The translations under genes and the position numbers were made by a program. Below the pieces are notes generated by a model. That model was not told the DNA's origin and ran no database searches. It saw only the letters and a list, made by a program, of their open reading frames with translations. This document shows positions 23,337 through 32,036 of a DNA stretch of 33,706 bases, piece after piece. The stretch is from Lachnospiraceae bacterium (GTDB lineage Bacteria; Bacillota; Clostridia; Lachnospirales; Lachnospiraceae). How positions within the stretch are numbered: the stretch's first letter is position 1; each line of letters opens with the position of its first letter. The DNA is taken from NCBI GenBank assembly GCA_024690725.1, contig JAILOQ010000074.1, forward strand, positions 1-33,706. The letters are read 5' to 3'.

Positions 23337-24752
23337 TTATTCTCTGCCGTCCCAGCAATAGGTGCAGAGCTTATCTCTGTCGATGCCGACCGCCTCGATC
23401 ATATCATCCAGACGGTTGTAGCGAAGAGAGGTGAAGCCCAGCTGCTTGCAGATGCGATCCAGCATCATATGATACCGGTCGGAATCCGGATTCGCATAGT
23501 CTTCCAGGATTGCTCTCTCGACATTCTCTCCTTCTTCCTTGCTGATGACCTGACGTGCGATCAGCTCCATCTCGGAATTGGAACGGGAGAAATTGATATA
23601 TTTACAGCCAAACATGATCGGCGGGCAGGCAGGACGTACATGCACTTCCTTTGCACCGCTGTCATATAAGAATTCCGTGGTCTCACGCAGCTGCGTACCG
23701 CGCACGATGGAATCGTCGATCAAGAGCATTCTCTGTCCGTCGATCAATTCATGTACCGGGATCAGCTTCATCTTTGCGATCAGATTACGCTTCGACTGGA
23801 TCGTCGGCATAAAAGAACGCGGCCAGGTAGGTGTATACTTTACAAACGGGCGGGAAAAAGGAACACCCGACTCATTTGCGTATCCCACGGCATGTGCGGT
23901 ACCCGAATCCGGCACACCGGCCACGATATCGATATCCGCCTTGGTCATTCCGTCGCGTCTGGCCAACAGCTTACCGCAGTTATAACGCATCTCCTCCACG
24001 CTCACACCTTCATAGTGTGCGGAAGGATAGCCGTAATATACCCAAAGGAAGGTACAGATGCGCATCTTGGAACCGGGCTTTGACAGAACCTGTACGCCTT
24101 CCGGTGTCATGATGCAGATCTCTCCGGGACCCAGCTCATGATAATCGCGATATCCCAGATTCAAATAGGCAAAGGACTCAAAGCTTGCCACAAAACCTTC
24201 TTCGCCCTTACCGATAAACAGAGGGGTACGACCGACCTTGTCGCGCGCACAGTAAATGCCCTGCGGCGTTAACAGTAAGATCGACATGGAACCGTCGATA
24301 CGCTCCTGTGCATACCGGATTCCCTCTATGATATTGTCTTTTTGATTGATCAGGGAGCTGACCAGCTCCGTTGCATTGATGGTACCGCCGCTCATTTCCA
24401 TGAAATGCGTGCTGCCGTTATCGATGATCTCGTCCGCAAGGGCCGCGTAATTGTTGATCTTACCGACCGTCGTGATCGCATAGGTACCGTGATGAGACCG
24501 CACGATCAAAGGCTGCGGTTCATAATCGGAAATACAACCGATGCCTAAGGTTCCGGTCATATCTTTTAATTCTTTTTCAAACTTCGTCCGAAACGGCGCG
24601 TTTTCAATGTTATGAATCGCTCGATTGAATCCTTCCTCACCGTATACGACCATACCGGCTCTTCGCGTTCCCAGATGGGAATGATAGTCTGTTCCAAAAA
24701 ACAAATCAAAAACGCAATCCACTTTGGATGCTGCTGCAAAAAATCCGCCCAT
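23337..24752 (-). CDS. amidophosphoribosyltransferase-like protein lacking the catalytic N-terminal cysteine
   Basis: The 471-residue protein is laid out like PurF: an N-terminal Ntn-hydrolase domain and a C-terminal phosphoribosyltransferase domain. The PRPP loop LLIDDSIVRGTQ (343-354) and VPDSGTAHAVGYA (280-292) are well kept. However, the protein starts MGGFFAAAS where PurF has an exposed cysteine (CGVFG), and the HRGQ and HNGN motifs of the glutaminase are replaced by LGTRRAGM and GKINNYAAL. From known chemistry it should not release ammonia from glutamine. It may use free ammonia, bind another protein, or act as a sensor of PRPP. It has its own promoter and heads an operon with MerR and cls; no purine biosynthesis gene is in view, so the true purF is probably elsewhere. 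Confidence 0.88.
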   Translation of the reverse strand: MGGFFAAASKVDCVFDLFFGTDYHSHLGTRRAGMVVYGEEGFNRAIHNIENAPFRTKFEKELKDMTGTLGIGCISDYEPQPLIVRSHHGTYAITTVGKINNYAALADEIIDNGSTHFMEMSGGTINATELVSSLINQKDNIIEGIRYAQERIDGSMSILLLTPQGIYCARDKVGRTPLFIGKGEEGFVASFESFAYLNLGYRDYHELGPGEICIMTPEGVQVLSKPGSKMRICTFLWVYYGYPSAHYEGVSVEEMRYNCGKLLARRDGMTKADIDIVAGVPDSGTAHAVGYANESGVPFSRPFVKYTPTWPRSFMPTIQSKRNLIAKMKLIPVHELIDGQRMLLIDDSIVRGTQLRETTEFLYDSGAKEVHVRPACPPIMFGCKYINFSRSNSEMELIARQVISKEEGENVERAILEDYANPDSDRYHMMLDRICKQLGFTSLRYNRLDDMIEAVGIDRDKLCTYCWDGRE

Positions 24753-24787
24753 TTCGTCACCATTTCCTTTATTCTATACAAATGCCG

Positions 24788-24800
24788 CGTGTTAAACACG
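24788..24800. promoter_or_regulatory. candidate operator, CGTGTTAAACACG
   Basis: A 13-base palindrome with arms CGTGT and ACACG, located just downstream of the -10 element of the PurF-like gene and therefore over the expected transcription start. Confidence 0.5.
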
Positions 24801-24805
24801 TAACT

Positions 24806-24834
24806 ATTATATAAAAGAACAGTCTTTTTCGCAA
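24806..24834 (-). promoter_or_regulatory. sigma-A promoter of the PurF-like gene
   Basis: Leftward TTGCGA (24834-24829), 17-base spacer, TATAAT (24811-24806). The -35 abuts the tail of a hairpin at 24839-24875. Confidence 0.7.
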
Positions 24835-24875
24835 CAAAAAGAAGACCGTTTTCCCATGGGACTTGCGGTCTTCTT
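24835..24875 (-). terminator. second hairpin after the alcohol dehydrogenase gene
   Basis: AAGAAGACCG and CGGTCTTCTT (24839-24848 and 24866-24875) pair, followed leftward by TTTTTGTTGC if the tail is counted outside the stem. It would stop leftward read-through before the PurF-like promoter. Confidence 0.65.
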
Positions 24876-24936
24876 ACTCACTTCCCCCAATAATTCCTTT
24901 TCCACATGCCAAAAGTTTAACACACTTTCGAAAAAG

Positions 24937-24965
24937 AAAAACCACCCCGCACGGGTGGTTTTTCG
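24937..24965. terminator. intrinsic terminator after the alcohol dehydrogenase gene
   Basis: AAAAACCACCC, short loop, GGGTGGTTTTT; leftward tail continues TTTTCTTTTTCG. It is 28 bases past the dehydrogenase stop. Confidence 0.85.
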
Positions 24966-24992
24966 TACTTTTTTGATACTTTTGCCACAAAA

Positions 24993-26114
24993 TCACTCAA
25001 ACGTTTCCTGAATCTCATAAAAAGCAATGTATTTCAAGACTTCCACATCCACTGGGAAGGGCGCCGTTGCACACTTCTCCGGATTCTTGGAAAGCTCATC
25101 CACGGCATGTGCCAGGATTTGGATCAACTGTTCTTTTTGCACAACTTCCAGACGGCCGAAGCAATACTTATACTGCTTGCGATAATCCCGGATCTCGGAA
25201 TAGCCGATAAACCCGAGGATCTGATCCCGAAGGTGTTCATTCATGCAATCCAGGTATCCGGCCAGGAAGTAGGCTGCTGCCCTGCCATGCGGAATCCCCA
25301 GATAATACGTCATGGGATAACTCAATCCGTGCGGAATACCGGTACCCGTCTGCGCGATCGCCATACCGGCCATCACCGATGCATCCATCAGTTTCCGGAG
25401 ATCGTTCTCTCCGGGTTGGAACTTGCTGCCGTCAAAAACTCTGCGGCACGCACCCCATTTCTTTAATCCCGCAACGGCACACATCTTGCTGTAATCCGTT
25501 GATCTTGTATTGGCAAAACTCTCGATCAAATGCGCCAGTGCATCAAAAGCCGTATTGAAGACCAGCTCTCTGGGCGCTGTCTTTAAATACTTCACATCGA
25601 TCAGAGCCAGTTCCGCATACACCTTATGGGAAATGGATTTTTTTGTCTTCTTCTCGGGCACGGTCAACACGGAAACCCCGGTCACCTCCGATCCGCTTCC
25701 GCAGGTCGTGGGAACCAGCACCAGGGGTAAATGCGTTACATACGGATCATTCTCAAACAGATAATCCGCATTCCGCTTGGGATTCGCCAACAATACGGCT
25801 ACGGCCTTTGCCGCATCCATCGCGGAACCACCGCCGATCCCGATGACAAAGTCCACCGAATTCATCCGGCCGACACCCGCAGCTTTTACAACCGTTCCGA
25901 CAGTCGGATTCGGTTCAACACCGTTAAAATAGACAAAATCGATCTTTTCTTTTTGCAATGCAGTCGTCACGTCGTGGTATGCGCCGTTGTTCACAGCGGA
26001 ATTTCCGCCCATCACAAGAAGCGCTTTCTTTCCGAAGCCGTTTAACTCAAAAGCATTCTTTACGACCACATCCGTATCCTGCAGGATTCTTGTGGGCAAA
26101 TAAAACTGAGACAT
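24993..26114 (-). CDS. iron-containing alcohol dehydrogenase
   Basis: The 373-residue protein has the group III (Fe-dependent) dehydrogenase pattern: nucleotide-binding GIGGGSAMDAAKA, PTTCGSGSEVTG, and the metal ligands in FDALAHLIE (Asp, His), IPHGLSYPM (His) and IPHGRAAAY (His). It interconverts alcohols and aldehydes or ketones with NAD(P)H in the cytoplasm; 1,3-propanediol- or butanol-type substrates are common but cannot be told apart here. The C-terminus is shorter and more diverged than in typical butanol dehydrogenases. The gene follows the AAA+ gene by 32 bases and is probably cotranscribed; two terminators follow it. Confidence 0.92.
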   Translation of the reverse strand: MSQFYLPTRILQDTDVVVKNAFELNGFGKKALLVMGGNSAVNNGAYHDVTTALQKEKIDFVYFNGVEPNPTVGTVVKAAGVGRMNSVDFVIGIGGGSAMDAAKAVAVLLANPKRNADYLFENDPYVTHLPLVLVPTTCGSGSEVTGVSVLTVPEKKTKKSISHKVYAELALIDVKYLKTAPRELVFNTAFDALAHLIESFANTRSTDYSKMCAVAGLKKWGACRRVFDGSKFQPGENDLRKLMDASVMAGMAIAQTGTGIPHGLSYPMTYYLGIPHGRAAAYFLAGYLDCMNEHLRDQILGFIGYSEIRDYRKQYKYCFGRLEVVQKEQLIQILAHAVDELSKNPEKCATAPFPVDVEVLKYIAFYEIQETFE

Positions 26115-26146
26115 ACATTCTCCTGACTGACCGTCCGTGCGGCCCG

Positions 26147-27628
26147 TTAATCCTCTTTTACATCAGCCAAAACCAGTTCTTCCAAAACCTTTCCGTCGAC
26201 ATTCTCAAGTCCGACGATGCGGTTGGCCTGACGTTCAATGCAGCGTTCCAGATAATTACGCGCTTCTCTGGCATTGGCAAAGTTTTCTTCGTGCGCTTCC
26301 GCACGCGCCGTCAGGTATTCCTTGACGTACTTTCCCGCTGCCTTGTTCAGATGATACTGCTGCTTTTTACACTGCAATTGGAATATTTTATATAATTCTT
26401 CACCGGTATAATCCTTGAAGAAAATGTATTTGTTGAATCGACTCTTTAAGCCCGGATTGGAATCGACAAACTCCTCCATCGGCTCGGTGTATCCGGCAAC
26501 GATCACGATCAGTTCATCACGGTTATCCTCCATGCGTTTTAAGAGCGTATCCACCGCTTCCTGTCCGAAATCCTTTTCGTCCTTGCCGCTCGTTAACGTA
26601 TAGGCCTCATCGATGAAAAGAACACCGCCGATCGCCGAATCGATCACCTTTGACGTCTTGGTCGCGGTCTGGCCGATATAACCGACCACAAGGTTCGAAC
26701 GATCCACCTCCACGAGCTGTCCTTTGGCAAGCACGCCGAGCTTTTGATAGATCCCCGCCAGTAATCTGGCAACCGTAGTCTTACCGGTACCCGGATTTCC
26801 GGAAAACACAAGGTGTAAAGAAATCTCGGGTTGCTTCATGCCATGCGCCTCTCTGAGCTTCATGACCTTGATGAAGTTGATCAGATTGTTCAGATCCGCC
26901 TTTACCTCCTCAAGTCCCACCAGGGAATTGAGTTCTTCGAGCATCTGATCGAGCGTTACTTCCGTTTCCTCTTTGCCGTCCTTCTCGGCTTTTTTGTTCT
27001 TTTTCCCGGACTTCTCATCATCCTCTTCCCCCATCGGCTTCCCCGTGGCAGGATCGATGATCAGGGGCATATCGAAGCTTAAGTTCTCCATTTCACTAAG
27101 GTTTGCCTCGATCAGTTCGTTCGGTGCTCCCGATGCATACAGACCGTATTCCTTTAAGAAACTGTCCAACATCATCGAGTAATCCGTAAGTTTCTTAACT
27201 TCATCGTCCGTCGCACCGCCGATCGCGATAAATTCCCGGCCGAAGTCGCCGTACAGATGCGACAGCTGACGGGACATCGTAAATCCCGTACTGCTGCGTC
27301 GGAATCCGCCCTTTAGGTCCGCCTTCGCGAACACCTTTACACTCTCCGGCACCGTCATGCCGAACTTTTCCCCGTTGCAGCGCTCATATTTAAACTTCAC
27401 CAACTGATCACGCGTGACATGCATGATGAGGTTGTCTTCGATATATTTCGTCACCTGCGCCGCGCCCATATCGGAATTGTCATACAAATAGGCCAGATAC
27501 GCCAAAAGGTCCATTTTCAGTTTCTCTTTCAGGCTCCGGTTATCCGTAAAACCGACACCGCGGTTCGAGATCAGATCCGCGTTGATCAGGCTGTTATTCA
27601 GTTCAATCTTCACATTGGAAAGCGGCAT
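26147..27628 (-). CDS. SpoVK/CbbX-like AAA+ ATPase
   Basis: From the ATG at 27628 (GAGGGG 5 bases upstream) the protein has 493 residues; the longer reading would need a TTG start inside the ribosome binding site. Residues 1-190 are an uncharacterised, mostly helical domain, then a Lys/Glu-rich linker (about 200-222), then one AAA+ module: Walker A GNPGTGKT (277-284), Walker B GVLFIDEAY (335-343), and NPGLKSRF with the arginine finger. The VGYIGQTATKT pore-loop segment is typical of the CbbX/SpoVK branch, which remodels partner proteins. The N-terminal domain probably picks the partner. Neighbours are an alcohol dehydrogenase downstream and a divergent patatin-like lipase 85 bases away. Confidence 0.9.
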   Translation of the reverse strand: MPLSNVKIELNNSLINADLISNRGVGFTDNRSLKEKLKMDLLAYLAYLYDNSDMGAAQVTKYIEDNLIMHVTRDQLVKFKYERCNGEKFGMTVPESVKVFAKADLKGGFRRSSTGFTMSRQLSHLYGDFGREFIAIGGATDDEVKKLTDYSMMLDSFLKEYGLYASGAPNELIEANLSEMENLSFDMPLIIDPATGKPMGEEDDEKSGKKNKKAEKDGKEETEVTLDQMLEELNSLVGLEEVKADLNNLINFIKVMKLREAHGMKQPEISLHLVFSGNPGTGKTTVARLLAGIYQKLGVLAKGQLVEVDRSNLVVGYIGQTATKTSKVIDSAIGGVLFIDEAYTLTSGKDEKDFGQEAVDTLLKRMEDNRDELIVIVAGYTEPMEEFVDSNPGLKSRFNKYIFFKDYTGEELYKIFQLQCKKQQYHLNKAAGKYVKEYLTARAEAHEENFANAREARNYLERCIERQANRIVGLENVDGKVLEELVLADVKED

Positions 27629-27713
27629 GATTTTCCCCTCTTCCGGTTTCAATTTTTCTCCTTATAGGTTATCATATTTTATGTAAGAATGCTATGAAAA
27701 TTAAGGAGGTCGT

Positions 27714-28781
27714 ATGAACAAAGAATCTCTGAACAAACTACTCGCAATGGCAAACGACGACGAGTTTAACGAGCTCGCCGACCGGATCAACGACCATATG
27801 GATACCAGAAATCGGATCACCAAGGATTCCACGCCCACGACCGATCGAAATGACATACGGACAAAGAACTTTCTCGCCGATCTCAGCGCGGATCTGCAAT
27901 TTCAGGCCGAGATCTCCAAGGACGGCATCGGGCTGATCCTAAACGGCGGCGGCGCGAAGGGCTGCTATCAGGTCGGAGCCGTATCCGCCATCCGGGAAAA
28001 GAACGTACTTTCTTTTACCGGGTATTCCGGAACGTCCATCGGGGCTTTGAATGCGGCGGCACTCAGCGCAAGTGACGTAGAAACCGCCAAGGCCATGTGG
28101 TCGAACATCACGAACAACGATTTTCTTTCCGTTGACGATATCCTGCATCCGGATCTTGAGAATGACGCGGCGCTTCGAAACCTGCTCGTTTCAAGCGGAA
28201 TTTTGGATAAGATCGGGCCCACATCGCCCATCACGAGCGTGACGGCATTCGATGTAGAAAGCGGATATCCTGCGGATTTTGTGCTAAACGGCATGGAAGA
28301 AGCCGATAAATTAAAGGCTCTGATGGCTTCAGCAGCTTTTCCGATCGCTTTTGAACAGCAGGAGATCGAAGAAGTCTTCTATGTGGACGGAGGTTTTCCG
28401 GTCTTCGGCGACAATATGCCGGTGACACCCTTATATCTTCTGGGGTTTCGCAAATTCATCGTGATCCACACCCAGTCCTATGCGGAGGCCAGACACAATG
28501 CGCTGATGGCAAAGTTAAATGCGGATGTCAACAAGCACGCCTACTATAACGGCGCCATGTTCGTCCACCTCTTCCCCAGCCGCGATATGGGCGATACGCT
28601 TTCCGGGACCATGAACTTTACCCCGGACTATATCGCACAGGGCATGGAACTGGGCTATCGGGATGCGCTGGCTGCGCATGAGTTTATGGAGCAGCTTTCG
28701 GTGAGCGCGCCGGATTCCTTCAAGGAATGCCATGTCGTAAACGGAAAGACCTTCCGCAGTTACGAGGATCTTCTTGCCTGA
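27714..28781 (+). CDS. patatin-like phospholipase
   Basis: The 355-residue protein has a charged N-terminal extension (1-70) and then a patatin domain: oxyanion motif NGGGAKG (77-83), nucleophile elbow GTSIG (Ser108) and the catalytic aspartate in VDGGFP (Asp225). The dyad is complete, so lipid acyl hydrolase activity is expected. No signal peptide, so it acts inside the cell, perhaps at the membrane. TAAGGAGG is placed 4 bases before the ATG. It is divergent from the SpoVK-like AAA+ gene and may share its control region. No good terminator follows. Confidence 0.93.
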   Translation: MNKESLNKLLAMANDDEFNELADRINDHMDTRNRITKDSTPTTDRNDIRTKNFLADLSADLQFQAEISKDGIGLILNGGGAKGCYQVGAVSAIREKNVLSFTGYSGTSIGALNAAALSASDVETAKAMWSNITNNDFLSVDDILHPDLENDAALRNLLVSSGILDKIGPTSPITSVTAFDVESGYPADFVLNGMEEADKLKALMASAAFPIAFEQQEIEEVFYVDGGFPVFGDNMPVTPLYLLGFRKFIVIHTQSYAEARHNALMAKLNADVNKHAYYNGAMFVHLFPSRDMGDTLSGTMNFTPDYIAQGMELGYRDALAAHEFMEQLSVSAPDSFKECHVVNGKTFRSYEDLLA

Positions 28782-28813
28782 TATCCGCAAATATCTTCGC
28801 GGCCCATCGGGTT

Positions 28814-28842
28814 TTGACACGTAAACAGCCCTATGATAGAAT
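28814..28842 (+). promoter_or_regulatory. sigma-A promoter of the amino acid transporter operon
   Basis: TTGACA (28814-28819), 17-base spacer, TAGAAT (28837-28842), 60 bases before the ATG at 28903. I see no T-box or riboswitch in the short leader. Confidence 0.8.
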
Positions 28843-28902
28843 CAATACGGCTACGGCCGATATAAATATAAGAAATTATTTTATCTAAATGAGGAGGAGA
28901 TC

Positions 28903-29694
28903 ATGAAAACAAAATTAACAGCACTTCTATTAACCGCCGTTATGGGATTTTCTTTAATGGCTTGCGGATCCGGCAATGCGTCCGGCGCATCCGACCTTCA
29001 GGCGGTAAAGGATAAGGGCACATTGGTTGTCGGTATCACCGACTTCGAGCCCATGGATTATAAGGATGAATCCGGAAACTGGATCGGATTTGACGCAGAT
29101 ATGGCAAACGCATTCGCCGAGAGCCTTGGCGTGAAAGCAGAGTTTATCGAGATCGAATGGGATAACAAAGCATTGGAACTCGAATCCGGCAACATTGACT
29201 GCGTATGGAACGGTATGACCTTAACGGAAGAAGTTCTTTCCGCAATGGATTGTTCCAAGCCCTATTGCAACAACGCACAGATCGTGATCGTACCCGCCGA
29301 TAAGGCCGATCAGTATCAGACCGTGGATTCTCTTTCCGACCTGAATTTTGCCGTTGAAGTCGGTAGTGCGGGTGAGGCGGAAGCAGCTGCCAACAACTTA
29401 ACCTACACCTCCGTTTCCAATCAGGCAAACGCTCTGATGGAGGTTGCAGCAGGTACTTCCGACGGCGCGATCATTGACTCTTTGATGGCTGCTGCCATGG
29501 TCGGCGAGGGAACAAACTATGAGAACCTCACTTATACCGTAGGCCTCAACAGCGAAGAATACGGCGTCGGCTTCCGCAAAGGTTCCGACCTTGTCACCGA
29601 GTTAAACAACTTCTTTAAGGCAAGCTACGATGACGGCTCTATGGCTGCTACAGCCGAGAAGTACGGCGTACAGGCTGCCCTGATCGCACAGTAA
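28903..29694 (+). CDS. polar amino acid ABC transporter substrate-binding lipoprotein
   Basis: The 263-residue protein has a lipobox signal (SLMACGSG, lipid-bearing cysteine at residue 21) and a family 3 solute-binding fold, with the typical start LQAVKDKGTLVVGITDFEPM (residues 32-51) and DADMANAFAESLGV. It captures an amino acid outside the membrane and passes it to the permease. The ligand (for example cystine, glutamine or an acidic amino acid) cannot be fixed from motifs alone. GAGGAGG precedes the ATG. It is the first of three genes with the permease and ATPase. Confidence 0.94.
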   Translation: MKTKLTALLLTAVMGFSLMACGSGNASGASDLQAVKDKGTLVVGITDFEPMDYKDESGNWIGFDADMANAFAESLGVKAEFIEIEWDNKALELESGNIDCVWNGMTLTEEVLSAMDCSKPYCNNAQIVIVPADKADQYQTVDSLSDLNFAVEVGSAGEAEAAANNLTYTSVSNQANALMEVAAGTSDGAIIDSLMAAAMVGEGTNYENLTYTVGLNSEEYGVGFRKGSDLVTELNNFFKASYDDGSMAATAEKYGVQAALIAQ

Positions 29695-29702
29695 GAGAGA
29701 TT

Positions 29703-30389
29703 ATGAGTACATTTTTGGAACAACTGCCAATCGTAATAAATTCTTTGAACATCGGGTTCTTACAGACCTTAAAACTGTTCTTTGTCACACTCCTGGGGGC
29801 TCTGCCCCTGGGACTGTTGATCTGTTTCGGGTCCATGTCCAAGATCAAACCCGTCAAACGCCTGTTTCAGCTTTTAATCTGGATCGTCCGCGGTACACCG
29901 CTTATGATCCAGCTTTTGATCATTTACTATTTCCCGGGATTGGTGCTTGATAACCCGATCTGGGGCGGTGCAGAATCCGGACGTTTTGCGGCAAGCGCCG
30001 TGGCATTTATCATTAATTACGCCTGCTATTTTTCCGAGATCTATCGCGGCGGTATCATTGCCATCCCGATCGGTCAGGACGAAGCCGGACTGGTCCTTGG
30101 TATGACAAAGAGCGATATCTTCTTTAAGGTAAAGCTCTTACAGATGATAAAACGGATCCTTCCACCGATGTCCAACGAAGTTCTGACACTGGTTAAGGAT
30201 ACGTCTTTGGCCCGTATCATAGCACTGCAGGAGATCATTTGGGCGGGACAGGCATTTATGAAAGGTTCCCAGGGAATTTCCGGAGCCATCTGGCCACTGT
30301 TCTTTACCGCTATCTACTATCTGATCTGCAACGGCTTATTAACGGTACTGTTTGCCCGTCTGGAAAAGAAACTGAGCTATTTTAGGTAG
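29703..30389 (+). CDS. polar amino acid ABC transporter permease (HisM/GlnP type)
   Basis: The 228-residue protein has about five membrane helices and the amino-acid-type EAA loop: [20 protein letters not shown] (residues 121-140), then [23 protein letters not shown] (82-93) is also typical. As only one permease gene is present, it probably works as a homodimer. It starts 8 bases after the binding-protein stop, with AGAGAG as its binding site, and the ATPase gene follows after 25 bases. Confidence 0.94.
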   Translation: MSTFLEQLPIVINSLNIGFLQTLKLFFVTLLGALPLGLLICFGSMSKIKPVKRLFQLLIWIVRGTPLMIQLLIIYYFPGLVLDNPIWGGAESGRFAASAVAFIINYACYFSEIYRGGIIAIPIGQDEAGLVLGMTKSDIFFKVKLLQMIKRILPPMSNEVLTLVKDTSLARIIALQEIIWAGQAFMKGSQGISGAIWPLFFTAIYYLICNGLLTVLFARLEKKLSYFR

Positions 30390-30414
30390 GTATCACGCTA
30401 TACGAGGAGAGATC

Positions 30415-31197
30415 ATGCATATACTCGAAGTTGAACATATCAGCAAATCCTTTGAGAAAACCGAGGTTTTGAAGGATATCTGCTTTACATTGGAAAAGAG
30501 TCAGGTCCTGTCCATTATCGGTTCGTCCGGCAGTGGAAAGACCACGTTGCTTCGCTGCCTGAATTTTTTGGAGCATGCCGATCAGGGAACGATCAAGGTA
30601 AACGGAGAACTGATCTTTGATGCAACCGACCCTTCCTATCGCAAGGAAGCCGTTATGCGCCGGAATCTGCGCCATTTCGGTCTGGTCTTCCAGTCCTTCA
30701 ACCTGTTTCCGCAGTATACGGCATTGGAAAACGTCATGCTCGCACCGAAGCTTAGCGCGGCAAAAGAAAAAGACTATAAGAGCCATAAAAAAGAGATCTT
30801 AGCCTCTATCGAAGAAGATGCCTTAAAGTATCTGGACATGATGGGACTTTCGGATCGCATCGGCAATTATCCGCACCAGTTATCGGGCGGTCAGTGCCAG
30901 CGTGTCGCTATCGCACGTGCTCTTGCCTTAAAGCCGGACATCCTTTGCTTCGACGAGCCCACTTCCGCTTTGGATCCGGAGCTCACCGGCGAAGTATTAA
31001 AGGTAATTAAGTCTCTTGCGGAACAGAAAATGACGATGATCATCGTCACACATGAAATGAGTTTTGCGAAGGATGTATCCGATCAGGTCATCTTTATGAA
31101 CGACGGTATTGTTTTGGAACACGGTACTCCCACGGAAGTATTTGAAAATCCCAAGGAAGAGCGTACCAAACAATTCCTTGGGATGTTAAACACATAA
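30415..31197 (+). CDS. polar amino acid ABC transporter ATP-binding protein (GlnQ/HisP type)
   Basis: The 260-residue protein has Walker A GSSGSGKT (36-43), the Q-loop in [10 protein letters not shown] (91-100), the signature LSGGQ (156-160), Walker [14 protein letters not shown] (176-188) and the switch histidine in VTHEMSF. It powers the permease encoded just upstream. GAGGAGAG lies 4 bases before the ATG. The insertion around 112-135 ([12 protein letters not shown]) is a little longer than in classical GlnQ. The gene converges on proC with an 18-base gap and no clear terminator. Confidence 0.96.
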   Translation: MHILEVEHISKSFEKTEVLKDICFTLEKSQVLSIIGSSGSGKTTLLRCLNFLEHADQGTIKVNGELIFDATDPSYRKEAVMRRNLRHFGLVFQSFNLFPQYTALENVMLAPKLSAAKEKDYKSHKKEILASIEEDALKYLDMMGLSDRIGNYPHQLSGGQCQRVAIARALALKPDILCFDEPTSALDPELTGEVLKVIKSLAEQKMTMIIVTHEMSFAKDVSDQVIFMNDGIVLEHGTPTEVFENPKEERTKQFLGMLNT

Positions 31198-31215
31198 ATC
31201 ATTTGTTATTTTATC

Positions 31216-32004
31216 TTATCTTTTGTTCATAACCGCATCCACAGACTTGATGCAGGCATTTCTGAACCCGTTCTCCTCCAATGCGGCGACACCGACAATG
31301 GTGGTTCCCGCAGGAGAACAAACGTTATCTTTTAACACACCGGGATGTTCTCCCGTTTCCGACACTAACTTTGCGGATCCCAACACCATCTGAGAGATCA
31401 AACGATATGCCGTTTGCCGGGGCATACCATACTTTACTGCGGCATCCGCATAGGCTTCGATCATCATATCCACAAAAGCAGGCGCACATCCGGTCACCGT
31501 TCCGCCGATCCCCATCAAATGTGACGGCAAAACCTCAACGAGGCCCACGGCAGCAAACAACTCCATCACTTCCGCACGTTCTTCCTCGGTCAGAGAATTC
31601 TTCTCTTCAAACAAAAGTACACCTTCGGCAACCATGGCCGGCGTATTGGGCATGACAAACTGCACTCGTGCCTTTCCTTTTAAGATCGCATCATACTTGT
31701 CAAACGGCCAGCCTGCGGCTATGGAAACCAATGCCTTTCCACAGATCGCATCGCCCAGCTCTTTCAAAACATCTTCGATCTGATAGGGCTTACATGCCAT
31801 GATGAGCACATCTGCCTTACTTGCAAGCTCCGCTAAGGAAGAAACCGGCGTAAAGCCGTATACTTCCGCATTCTTCTCCAACTTTTCCTGATTCGGTGCA
31901 TAGGCAAAAGTCTGTTCTTTCTTTAATGCGCCGGATTCAACAAATCCGCCGCACAACGCCTGTGCCATATTGCCCATTCCGATAAATCCAAGTGTTCCTC
32001 CCAT
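31216..32004 (-). CDS. proC: pyrroline-5-carboxylate reductase
   Basis: The 262-residue protein makes proline from pyrroline-5-carboxylate with NAD(P)H. The Rossmann motif GFIGMGNMA is at residues 6-14, ACKPYQIEDVL follows, MPNTPAMVAEG is kept, and the C-terminal SPAGTTIVGVAALEENGFR is the family signature. AAGGAGGAG precedes the ATG by 5 bases. It is last in a unit with the DUF4230 protein and the HAD phosphatase, 32 bases after the latter. No other proline gene is visible here. Confidence 0.95.
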   Translation of the reverse strand: MGGTLGFIGMGNMAQALCGGFVESGALKKEQTFAYAPNQEKLEKNAEVYGFTPVSSLAELASKADVLIMACKPYQIEDVLKELGDAICGKALVSIAAGWPFDKYDAILKGKARVQFVMPNTPAMVAEGVLLFEEKNSLTEEERAEVMELFAAVGLVEVLPSHLMGIGGTVTGCAPAFVDMMIEAYADAAVKYGMPRQTAYRLISQMVLGSAKLVSETGEHPGVLKDNVCSPAGTTIVGVAALEENGFRNACIKSVDAVMNKR

Positions 32005-32036
32005 ACGCTCCTCCTTGCGCCACGGCGCTTTTTACG

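Noticed and set aside
24752-24799. Upstream start that would give the PurF-like protein an N-terminal cysteine or propeptide
   Set aside because: The open frame extending upstream from here is in a different reading frame; the PurF-like frame has no alternative start that adds a cysteine before MGGFF.
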